A DNA stretch of 6,433 nucleotides from Aquimarina sp. (GCA_002697475.1 NZVW01000172.1:9089-15521), one strand, 5' to 3'. Counted from the stretch's first letter, positions 1-5,337 are shown. Numbers and translations: made by a program. The notes: generated by a model from the letters alone, not told the origin.

Positions 1-404
1 TCTTTAATGATCTTTTGTGTTCCAAAGCGGATTCCCAACTTAAAGCAAGGTTGTCGGGGTCTGGAAATTTGAACTAAACTAGTTCCTAATCGATAAATAG
101 AGCCTATTTTAACCTCTGCTTCGTCAAATTTTTCTAAGGTAATATTCTCTCCAAAAACACCATAATGCCAATCAAGTTCAGGATATTTTAATTTCCAGTA
201 CTCATAATGATCATATGAATAAAGATAACAGGCTTTGTCTACGCCACCATGATAACGTCTATCAATAACGTGGTCTTGATCTACATCCTCAAAACCTAAG
301 TGAATACTATCATTTACCGGGTACTTATATATCCCTGTTTTTACTTCTTTACCTCTCCATTTTACGATTACAGGATCACCAATATTGACAGATATTACTT
401 TCAT
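1..404 (-). CDS. MOSC-domain protein, YiiM-like (3' end cut by window edge)
   Basis: The reading frame starts at ATG 404-402 and stays open to the left edge, giving 134 residues of a family that usually runs to about 200 or more. MOSC domains derive from the C-terminus of molybdenum-cofactor sulfurase and bind or transfer sulfur or Moco. The E. coli relative YiiM helps detoxify N-hydroxylated base analogues. Visible family features are the HGG segment with DRRYHGGVDKA (residues 48-58), a Tyr/Trp-rich stretch ending in YW at 69-70, FGENITLEKF at 84-93, the IGSIYRLG strand at 100-107 and the motif SRPRQPCFKLG at 114-124. That motif carries the single conserved MOSC Cys, C120. The gene begins 2 nt after the stop of the upstream pseudouridine synthase gene (TAACTATG), so the two are almost certainly cotranscribed and probably translationally coupled. 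No signal peptide is seen, so it is likely cytoplasmic. Family assignment is firm; the substrate is unknown. Confidence 0.88.
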   Translation of the reverse strand, partial: MKVISVNIGDPVIVKWRGKEVKTGIYKYPVNDSIHLGFEDVDQDHVIDRRYHGGVDKACYLYSYDHYEYWKLKYPELDWHYGVFGENITLEKFDEAEVKIGSIYRLGTSLVQISRPRQPCFKLGIRFGTQKIIK

Positions 405-406
405 AG

Positions 407-1192
407 TTAAGACATTTCAACAGCGTTAAGTATGAGCCCTGAGCCGGGAACGATGTGTTCTAATTTATAATAATGTTCATTCGGTTGCAATGTTTTTCTA
501 ATAAAATCTACAGTCTTTTTGCCTCTTCCCACATCAAGTAAGGCTCCCATCATTAACCGAATTTGATTACGCTTAAAACCTTCTCCTTTAACTCTTAGTA
601 AATAACTCTTTTCAGGGAAAAAATTAGCTGTATAAACCGTATTTTCTTCTATACCGCAATACATAATCTCTCCTCTGGTAATTGTATTTTCTGAAGGTCT
701 ATGACAATAGGACTTAAAGTCATGTTTTCCTTCAAATAGTTTCGCAGCTTCTTTCATACTATCAAGGTCTAAATCATCCATAATGTTATACATAAATGGA
801 GCTGCAAAAGGATGAAACTTATCACCAATACAGAACAAGTACAAGTATTCTTTAATCTTAGGTGCATTAATAATATTAAAGTTTTCATCAACCTCCGCTA
901 TCGAAAGAGCTCTGATATCCTGGGGTAAGTTACGATTAAAAAGCTCTAAAAAATCCTGCATTTCTATAGGATAATGATCGATAAAAAGTTCAAAATAAGC
1001 TTCATTAGCAGATACCTTAGCATCTGTTCTACTCGCTGCCAAAATTTTATAGTCATTATGTTCCAACACATATTTTATGGTTCTTTCCACCATCTTTTGT
1101 AAAGTAATAACACTTGGCTGCTTCTGCCATCCGTGATACCTAAAACCTAAATATTGGCACTTAATGAGGTAATAAAACCTTTTTCTGAACAT
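407..1192 (-). CDS. TruA-family tRNA pseudouridine synthase, divergent paralogue
   Basis: This 261-residue protein has the full length and order of TruA, which isomerises uridines at tRNA positions 38-40. Seen in it are the N-terminal strand YLGFRYHGWQKQP (14-26), the active-site loop ASRTDAKVSA (53-62) with the presumed catalytic D57, and Y118 where TruA has its conserved Tyr. Further on are HPFAAPF (127-133), GKHDF (155-159), and the C-terminal block GEGFKRNQIR to DVGRGK (203-225) with R212. The loop is unusual: ordinary TruA reads GRTDxGVHA, whereas here it is SRTDAKVSA, so the leading Gly, the later Gly and the His are replaced. The C-terminal block likewise has KRNQIR where FLxxMVR is normal. 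It is therefore a divergent branch, and the genome may carry a standard truA elsewhere. The ATG at 1192 gives a natural N-terminus. The gene heads an operon with the MOSC gene. Enzyme class is likely; target uridines are unknown. Confidence 0.87.
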   Translation of the reverse strand: MFRKRFYYLIKCQYLGFRYHGWQKQPSVITLQKMVERTIKYVLEHNDYKILAASRTDAKVSANEAYFELFIDHYPIEMQDFLELFNRNLPQDIRALSIAEVDENFNIINAPKIKEYLYLFCIGDKFHPFAAPFMYNIMDDLDLDSMKEAAKLFEGKHDFKSYCHRPSENTITRGEIMYCGIEENTVYTANFFPEKSYLLRVKGEGFKRNQIRLMMGALLDVGRGKKTVDFIRKTLQPNEHYYKLEHIVPGSGLILNAVEMS

Positions 1193-1211
1193 AATTTAGT
1201 CAAATTTCTTT

Positions 1212-1242
1212 CGAATATAGATATTTATTGCAGTTCACCGAA
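1212..1242 (-). promoter_or_regulatory. Candidate promoter of the truA-like/MOSC operon
   Basis: On the minus strand, TTCG (1242-1239), a 19-nt spacer and TATATTCG (1219-1212) match the Bacteroidota consensus TTTG-N19-TAnnTTTG with one mismatch in each box. This would give a leader of roughly 15 nt before the ATG at 1192. The region is AT-rich, so chance matches are possible. Confidence 0.4.
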
Positions 1243-1273
1243 TTTTTACATTTTTTTTATATAAAAAGTAAAC

Positions 1274-1302
1274 TTTACACCTGCCTAAATTTGTTATATT
1301 TG
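1274..1302 (+). promoter_or_regulatory. Candidate promoter of the BON/LysM gene
   Basis: TATATTTG at 1295-1302 is a perfect match to the Bacteroidota -7 element TAnnTTTG. The -33 element is poor, with only TTTA at 1274-1277, 17 nt upstream. It would place the transcript start about 30 nt before ATG 1340. No Shine-Dalgarno sequence precedes that ATG, which is normal for this phylum. Confidence 0.5.
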
Positions 1303-1339
1303 AGTAAAACAAGTATTCATACTTTAAATCAACTTAGTT

Positions 1340-1717
1340 ATGGTAAAATCAAAATATCAGGAAGTTTTAGACCTAGGCGACAAATTAAATGTACAAAACG
1401 GGGATGTTCAGGAAGACAATGGAGTTCTTAAGATTAAAGGAACTACACAAACACAATACGAAAAAAACATCCTATGGGATAAAATTAAAGAAATAGGAGG
1501 TGAAAATCCTTCTGATATTAAAGCAGATATAAAGGTTGCCGATGATTCCGTATACCACAGACATACAGTACAGAAAGGCGAATCACTAAGCAAGATTGCC
1601 AAACACTATTACGGAGATCCTATGAAGTATACGGCTATTTTTGAAGCTAATACGGATAAATTGAAGAATCCGGATCTAATTTATCCGGATCAGGAACTAG
1701 TGATTCCAAATTTGTAA
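1340..1717 (+). CDS. Small BON-like/LysM protein resembling Kbp (YgaU)
   Basis: This 125-residue protein has no signal peptide and is presumably cytoplasmic. Residues 73-124 form one LysM domain: the HTVQKGESLSKIAKHYYGD opening (75-93), then FEAN (101-104), a hydrophilic NPDLIYPDQ turn (110-118) and the ending LVIPNL. LysM usually binds N-acetylglucosamine polymers. Residues about 20-68 (NGVLKIKGTTQ, followed by a helix and IKADIKVAD) look like a BON domain. This BON-LysM order, and the near match of the LysM part to E. coli Kbp (IFEAN, P-D-IYP-Q-L-IP), suggest a Kbp-like protein. Kbp is a cytoplasmic K+-sensing protein of about 149 residues; this one is shorter, lacking much of the N-terminal helix region. 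The gene is monocistronic, with its own promoter and terminator. The LysM call is firm; a potassium-binding role is inferred from similarity only. Confidence 0.88.
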   Translation: MVKSKYQEVLDLGDKLNVQNGDVQEDNGVLKIKGTTQTQYEKNILWDKIKEIGGENPSDIKADIKVADDSVYHRHTVQKGESLSKIAKHYYGDPMKYTAIFEANTDKLKNPDLIYPDQELVIPNL

Positions 1718-1743
1718 ATAAATTATTCAGTAAGATACTAAAT

Positions 1744-1766
1744 GGCCGCCTTATGCGGCTTTTTTT
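1744..1766 (+). terminator. Intrinsic terminator after the LysM gene
   Basis: GCCGC (1745-1749) pairs perfectly with GCGGC (1755-1759) around a 5-nt loop, and G1744 can wobble-pair with T1760. A run of seven T (1760-1766) follows directly. It lies 27 nt after the LysM stop codon, ending that transcript and separating it from the small secreted-protein gene. Confidence 0.9.
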
Positions 1767-1792
1767 ATGAAAGACTAATAATAATCAAGTCT

Positions 1793-1811
1793 CTTTTCAT
1801 TTAATGAAAAG
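1793..1811. repeat. Perfect 9-bp inverted repeat, possible operator
   Basis: CTTTTCATT (1793-1801) and AATGAAAAG (1803-1811) are exact reverse complements around one central T. The symmetry and near-zero spacer fit a site for a dimeric regulator better than an RNA hairpin, because a 1-nt loop cannot form without opening inner pairs. It lies about 95-113 bp upstream of the predicted promoter of the small secreted-protein gene, beyond the LysM terminator. Confidence 0.5.
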
Positions 1812-1850
1812 CATAATTGACAAGTAATAAATGTCAAAACTACGTATTTC

Positions 1851-1878
1851 AACGATTTTTTAACGATTCTTAACAGTT
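1851..1878 (+). promoter_or_regulatory. Three helically phased AACGATT-like repeats, possible activator site
   Basis: AACGATT occurs exactly at 1851-1857 and 1862-1868, with a related AACAGTT at 1872-1878. The starts are 11 and 10 bp apart, so all three lie on one face of the helix. The last one abuts the candidate -33 element TTTG (1879-1882). Heptamers separated by about 4 bp are the usual layout of binding sites for OmpR/PhoB-type response regulators. This is inference from spacing; the regulator is unknown. Confidence 0.4.
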
Positions 1879-1913
1879 TTTGAATTATTTTTTACGGTTT
1901 TGCCGTATTTTTG
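1879..1913 (+). promoter_or_regulatory. Candidate promoter of the small secreted-protein gene
   Basis: TATTTTTG (1906-1913) matches TAnnTTTG perfectly, and TTTG at 1879-1882 is a possible -33 box, though the 23-nt spacer is longer than usual. Transcription would begin around 1917-1921, giving a leader of under 20 nt before ATG 1937. Between the boxes TACGG (1893-1897) and CCGTA (1903-1907) form a perfect 5-bp inverted repeat that overlaps the -7 box. Confidence 0.5.
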
Positions 1914-1936
1914 TAACAGCCCTAAAATTTAGTTTT

Positions 1937-2284
1937 ATGAAAATACATCTACTTTCTTTTTTTCTATTAATTTCTTTATGCTCTTTTGGTCAGATATTGA
2001 CTAAGGAGAGAATAATTTATGAATACAAAGATCAGTTGGTTATGAATGATGGTGCACACTATAAAATATTAGTAAGCAGACCATTCTATCAAATTACAGA
2101 TACCACTATTCCTCAGCACAAAGAATTTCAGGATCACGTTTTAAGGCTCAACAGAGTTTTAATATTGCGAAGTGATGAAAAATATGCCCAACTTATTGAA
2201 TGGGTTAAAGAAAATTTTAAATACTATGAGCTAAGATCTCTGGACAATTATAATAATGATCACGAAATCTCAGAGAATAATTAG
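1937..2284 (+). CDS. Small secreted protein of unknown function
   Basis: This 115-residue protein opens with MKIHLLSFFLLISLCSFGQ: a short basic start, a hydrophobic core and a likely signal peptidase I cut between G18 and Q19. The Cys in LISLC is not preceded by a proper lipobox, so it is probably not a lipoprotein. The mature part, about 97 residues, is hydrophilic and rich in charged and aromatic residues. It reads like a short mixed alpha/beta domain with a helix around residues 84-95 (YAQLIEWVKENFKYY) and an acidic, Asn-rich tail. It has no repeated motif, no T9SS C-terminal sorting domain and no family I recognise. The frame is open upstream to a TTG at 1880, but the predicted promoter lies inside that extension and the signal peptide begins at 1937, so ATG 1937 is chosen. 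The likely location is the periplasm or outside the cell. Confidence 0.7.
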   Translation: MKIHLLSFFLLISLCSFGQILTKERIIYEYKDQLVMNDGAHYKILVSRPFYQITDTTIPQHKEFQDHVLRLNRVLILRSDEKYAQLIEWVKENFKYYELRSLDNYNNDHEISENN

Positions 2285-2298
2285 TTTTTGTGTTTTTT

Positions 2299-2324
2299 AA
2301 TCGTCTACGACTTTGTAGGTGATT
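2299..2324 (+). terminator. Hairpin between convergent genes, possible terminator without a T run
   Basis: Positions 2299-2308 pair with 2315-2324 over 10 bp around a 6-nt loop, with two adjacent wobble pairs (G2303-T2320, T2304-G2319). The wobbles are G-U only in plus-strand RNA, so the hairpin is better in the transcript of the small secreted-protein gene, 15 nt after its stop. No T tract follows it, so termination is not certain; it may instead protect the 3' end. Confidence 0.45.
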
Positions 2325-2325
2325 A

Positions 2326-3030
2326 TCACTGGGTGTTCAAAATGGTCTTGTTGGCAAGAGCAAGAATTTGATCAAACTGGTCCTCAAGTGTCAAATTGGA
2401 GTTATCTATGGTGATTGCATCATCTGCTTTTTTAAGCGGAGAATCTTTTCTTGTGCTATCCAGGTGATCCCTGTCTACTACATTTTTTAGTACATCCTCA
2501 TAAGACACCTCTTCTCCACTCTCCAGTAGTTCTTTATACCTTCGCTCTGCTCTATCTTTTGCAGTAGCTGTCATAAATAACTTAAGTTCTGCATCCGGAA
2601 AAACAACTGTACCTATATCTCGACCATCCATTACTATTCCTTTGTCTTTCCCCATCCTTTGCTGAAGATCCACAAGCTTACGTCTTACTTCAGGTATAGC
2701 CGCAATTTGACTAACATGACTTGCCACATCCAGGCCTCTTATTTCATTTTCAACATTAGTTCCATTAAGAAGTACTTCACCGAGACCAGTAGCTGTATTA
2801 ATTTCAAAACTTACAACAATTGAATCCAGATCATTGATTAAAGCCTCTTTATTAAGATTGGTACTTATAATATATCCTTTGCGCATAGCATATAACGTCA
2901 CAGCCCTGTACATCGCTCCTGTATCTACATATATGTAATTCAATCTTTTTGCGAGTTGCTTGGCAACTGTACTTTTTCCTGTAGAGGAATATCCATCAAT
3001 GGCAATAATAATTCGGGTTTGATCCATCAT
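2326..3030 (-). CDS. cmk: (d)CMP kinase (cytidylate kinase)
   Basis: This cytoplasmic enzyme phosphorylates CMP and dCMP with ATP, feeding CTP and dCTP synthesis and recycling CMP from lipid synthesis and RNA decay. The 234-residue length is normal for the family. Visible motifs are the P-loop GYSSTGKST (13-21), VDTGAMYRAV (35-44) for the nucleotide acceptor, GRDIGTVVFP (136-145), the LID Arg-rich segment DRAERRYKEL (159-168), RDHLDSTRKDSPLKKADDA (187-205) and the C-terminal TIDNSNLT (207-214). The start codon ATG 3030-3028 overlaps the porQ stop as ATGA. A second ATG follows immediately, so the start could be one residue later. Translation is therefore probably coupled to porQ, and the pair shares an upstream promoter. 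No abnormal residue is seen. Confidence 0.97.
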   Translation of the reverse strand: MMDQTRIIIAIDGYSSTGKSTVAKQLAKRLNYIYVDTGAMYRAVTLYAMRKGYIISTNLNKEALINDLDSIVVSFEINTATGLGEVLLNGTNVENEIRGLDVASHVSQIAAIPEVRRKLVDLQQRMGKDKGIVMDGRDIGTVVFPDAELKLFMTATAKDRAERRYKELLESGEEVSYEDVLKNVVDRDHLDSTRKDSPLKKADDAITIDNSNLTLEDQFDQILALANKTILNTQ

Positions 3031-4049
3031 TGTAAGTTAACATTTAATCCGAAGGTACTTGATGAAGCCGCGGAGTTATATCTTGCATAGGAATATGCAA
3101 ACCTGAATTTACCCATTTTCAAAGAAAACCCACCACTAAGACCCGCAAATGATCTCTGGTCAACTATTCTAAGCTCTTCTGATCTTCTGAAGTTATAACC
3201 TAATCTTACATTAAAGCCTGATTCAGGAAAAAATTCCACGCCTAAAACTACATGTCTTAGTGCATTATTGACAAATCCCGGGTCATCCTCCTCAATATTC
3301 CCCTCCAGATCTGTTACATCTCTAGCCGGATTTCTAAAAGCTACATCCCAAATCTGTAAATTCTCAAGAGTGAAATTCCATCGGATAGGAACACCGGTTA
3401 AAGTTTTGGCAAAGCCAAGATCGATAGTCAAAGGTAAATCTTCTCGTGTTCCTGCGTAGGTTGTAAACTGAGTACCCAAATTTCTTACAGAAAGTCCTGC
3501 ATCAAATTTTGTATCAGGATTGTGATAAATAACACCTAAATCCAGAGCACCTCCTAAAGAAGTATATTCTTCAAGTTTTGATGAAATAAATTTAACCGAT
3601 GAGCCCACATGAAAATTAGAATTAGGAATAGCATAGCTATAGCCAAAAGATAAAGCCACTTCACCGGCTCCAAACTCAGAAGTTTCATTCCCAAATTCAT
3701 CAAAACCGTTGAACTTACCATAATTTATATAGGTTATTCCGGTATGAAACACTAATTGTCTCGGGCCAAATGCTCTGGCATATGCAACAGAACCATAATT
3801 AACATCAGAAATATAGTTGACGTAATTTACCGCTAGTTGATTATGCATCTCTTCATTAATGGCGGCAGGATTCTGTAATGCTGATGTTGGATCCATATTA
3901 TAACCCGTAACATACTTGCCTCCTAGCGCAGCTTGTCGTGGAGAAGAAACTAAATTTAAAAACTGATAGGTATATCTACCTCCTATCTGAGCTGATAAAG
4001 AATAGCCTGATACCAGCAATAAAACAAATATGAAACCCTTTTTGCTCAT
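3027..4049 (-). CDS. porQ: Type IX secretion system outer-membrane protein PorQ
   Basis: This 340-residue protein starts with a signal peptide (MSKKG, a hydrophobic core, SLSAQ; predicted cut after A20). The mature part looks like an outer-membrane beta-barrel of the PorV/FadL-like type, with many alternating strands and turns such as GGRYTYQFLNLVSSPRQAA (23-41), aromatic girdle residues and a final strand NVNLQ ending at the C-terminus. The early segment with FLNL, SPRQAALGG and QNPA is characteristic of PorQ, PorV and relatives. PorQ is known to hold PorZ at the cell surface as part of the T9SS attachment complex with PorU and PorV, which anchors sorted cargo. The gene is the first of a two-gene operon with cmk. 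Only one Met precedes the signal peptide, so the start is clear. The PorQ call rests on the N-terminal pattern, the barrel form and the cmk neighbour; another PorV-type barrel is a less likely alternative. Confidence 0.87.
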   Translation of the reverse strand: MSKKGFIFVLLLVSGYSLSAQIGGRYTYQFLNLVSSPRQAALGGKYVTGYNMDPTSALQNPAAINEEMHNQLAVNYVNYISDVNYGSVAYARAFGPRQLVFHTGITYINYGKFNGFDEFGNETSEFGAGEVALSFGYSYAIPNSNFHVGSSVKFISSKLEEYTSLGGALDLGVIYHNPDTKFDAGLSVRNLGTQFTTYAGTREDLPLTIDLGFAKTLTGVPIRWNFTLENLQIWDVAFRNPARDVTDLEGNIEEDDPGFVNNALRHVVLGVEFFPESGFNVRLGYNFRRSEELRIVDQRSFAGLSGGFSLKMGKFRFAYSYARYNSAASSSTFGLNVNLQ

Positions 4050-4056
4050 CCAAAAG

Positions 4057-4064
4057 CAAAAATA
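4057..4064 (-). promoter_or_regulatory. Candidate -7 promoter box of the porQ-cmk operon
   Basis: On the minus strand TATTTTTG (4064-4057) matches TAnnTTTG perfectly. No good -33 element is visible about 19 nt further upstream. If used, transcription would start within a few bases of the porQ ATG at 4049, giving a nearly leaderless message. Confidence 0.4.
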
Positions 4065-4152
4065 TAATATTCTATGAGTTATTTGGAGCTTATATAAAAA
4101 AAAGATAACGGCACAATATTTACTCCATTTAAGAGTTATAGCATAATGCCAC

Positions 4153-4160
4153 TATTCTTG
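4153..4160 (+). promoter_or_regulatory. Weak candidate promoter box of the mreB-like gene
   Basis: TATTCTTG (4153-4160) differs from TAnnTTTG at one position, with a poor TTT at 4128-4130 upstream. It would give a leader of about 45 nt. Overlapping it, 4157-4163 can pair with 4170-4176 over 7 bp (one G-T wobble) around a 6-nt loop, so the leader or operator may be structured. This is weak evidence in AT-rich DNA. Confidence 0.25.
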
Positions 4161-4210
4161 ATTTTAAAGAATCAGGAACCAAATCTTTACCGAACTTAAA
4201 CTATACGTAT

Positions 4211-5248
4211 ATGGGTTTTTTTGACTTTTATGATGATAAGATCGCTATTGATTTAGGAACTTCCAATACGCTTATCACCCACAATGGCAAAATAGCCATA
4301 AACCACCCATCAATTGTAGCCATCAATAGACTATCAGGAAAAATCATTGCTTCTGGAAGTGAAGCCATATCGATGAGAGGTAAAATTCATCAAAATATAA
4401 AAACATTATATCCTTTTAAAGATGGTGTAATTGCCAACTTTGATGCAGCTGAAAAAATGCTTTCTTCCTTTATTAGTATGATCCCCAGTAAACCATTATC
4501 ATTGCCTACATCTTATAATATGCTTATTGCAATTCCCTGTGAAAGTACAGAAGTAGAGATGAGAGCGGTAAAGGAATCTGCTAAACGTTTAAAGGCCAAA
4601 AAAGTATTTCTAATACCTGAACCAATTGCTGCCGCTATAGGAGGAGGTATTGATATCTTACAACCAAAAGGAAACCTTATCATAGATATTGGTGGTGGAA
4701 CTACAGAAATCGCTGTAGTGTCTTATGGTAGTATAATTAGAGGAAAATCGCTAAAAATAGCCGGTAACACCTTTAATAACGATATTATTAACTACGTTCG
4801 CGATGAATTTGATCTCAATATAGGAGAGTCCACAGCAGAAGAACTTAAAATCACTGTTGGATCGGCAGAATATACTAAAGATAGTCGCCAGTTTTCAACA
4901 GCTGTTCAGGGTAGAGACTTACAGACAGGACTACCAAAAGAAGTTAAAATTTCAAATAAAGATATTGCTAAAAGCTTGGACAAGTCTTTATCAATAATAG
5001 AACATTATATCCTTGAAATATTATCAGATACACCTCCTGAAATTTCTTCAGACATATACGAATCAGGTCTTTATTTAACAGGTGGAGGTTCGCTATTAAA
5101 AGGTTTAGACGAAAGGTTTTCGAGATTTACTGATCTACCTGTTTGTTTAGCAGAAAACCCATTAGAGGCTGTTGTAAAAGGTAGTGAAACGGTATTAAAA
5201 GATTTAGGTAAATACAAGTGTGTATTAACAGAAAGAATCAAAGATTGA
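4211..5248 (+). CDS. MreB-like bacterial actin, stand-alone paralogue
   Basis: This 345-residue protein has the standard MreB length and the actin-fold ATPase motifs in order. These are phosphate-1 AIDLGTSNTLI (12-22), the NHPSIVAINR strand (31-40), LYPFKDGVIANFD (66-78), IPEPIAAAIGGGID (135-148) with the presumed catalytic E137, phosphate-2 IIDIGGGTTEIAVVS (157-171) and the adenosine motif TGGGSLLKGLD (290-300). The N-terminus MGFFDFYDD is hydrophobic and could help membrane binding, as in MreB. MreB filaments position cell-wall synthesis under the inner membrane. Against the usual Bacteroidota MreB, as I recall it, several parts differ, for example IPCESTEVEMRAVKESAKR (108-126) and the segment 218-250. 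No mreC, mreD, pbp2 or rodA lies beside it; the gene is monocistronic between porQ and lon. I read it as a divergent second copy whose ATPase site is intact. It could be the sole MreB of the organism, which only the whole genome can settle. Confidence 0.88.
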   Translation: MGFFDFYDDKIAIDLGTSNTLITHNGKIAINHPSIVAINRLSGKIIASGSEAISMRGKIHQNIKTLYPFKDGVIANFDAAEKMLSSFISMIPSKPLSLPTSYNMLIAIPCESTEVEMRAVKESAKRLKAKKVFLIPEPIAAAIGGGIDILQPKGNLIIDIGGGTTEIAVVSYGSIIRGKSLKIAGNTFNNDIINYVRDEFDLNIGESTAEELKITVGSAEYTKDSRQFSTAVQGRDLQTGLPKEVKISNKDIAKSLDKSLSIIEHYILEILSDTPPEISSDIYESGLYLTGGGSLLKGLDERFSRFTDLPVCLAENPLEAVVKGSETVLKDLGKYKCVLTERIKD

Positions 5249-5289
5249 TTTTGTTTTTTCTTGCTAAATTTTGAAACCTAAATCAATGA

Positions 5290-5315
5290 GAAAGCCGATC
5301 AAATGATCGGCTTTC
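5290..5315. terminator. Bidirectional terminator between mreB-like gene and lon
   Basis: GAAAGCCGATC (5290-5300) and GATCGGCTTTC (5305-5315) are exact reverse complements, forming an 11-bp stem with a 4-nt loop. The outer A/T pairs give a short T run at the 3' side of the stem on either strand. It sits between convergent genes, 41 nt after the mreB-like stop and 22 nt after the lon stop, so it probably ends both transcripts. Confidence 0.88.
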
Positions 5316-5337
5316 CGCTTATATAACATTAATGCTA

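Noticed and set aside
1228..1431. Plus-strand frame of 67 codons overlapping the start of the LysM gene
   Set aside because: It overlaps the well-supported LysM gene in another frame, starts in the AT-rich intergenic spacer and encodes nothing recognisable.
1408..1602. Minus-strand frame of 64 codons inside the LysM gene
   Set aside because: It is antisense to a conserved domain, with a Cys/Ser-rich composition typical of antisense translation.
1893..1913. Inverted repeat followed by T residues read as a second terminator for the LysM gene
   Set aside because: The stem is only 5 bp, a stronger terminator already lies at 1744-1766, and the T residues are part of a perfect TAnnTTTG box.
1880..1936. 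Longer N-terminus of the small secreted protein from a TTG codon at 1880
   Set aside because: The extension would bury the signal peptide and contains the predicted promoter; ATG 1937 gives a typical signal sequence.
1937..1993. Lipoprotein signal in the small secreted protein (Cys in LISLC)
   Set aside because: Leu directly before the Cys does not fit the lipobox, which needs a small residue there; cleavage before Gln is more likely.
3268..3459. Plus-strand frame of 63 codons within porQ
   Set aside because: It is antisense to porQ, with no start signal, no conserved pattern and low-complexity composition.
4061..4071. AATAT-A-ATATT palindrome upstream of porQ
   Set aside because: It consists only of A and T in an AT-rich spacer, so chance symmetry of this size is expected.
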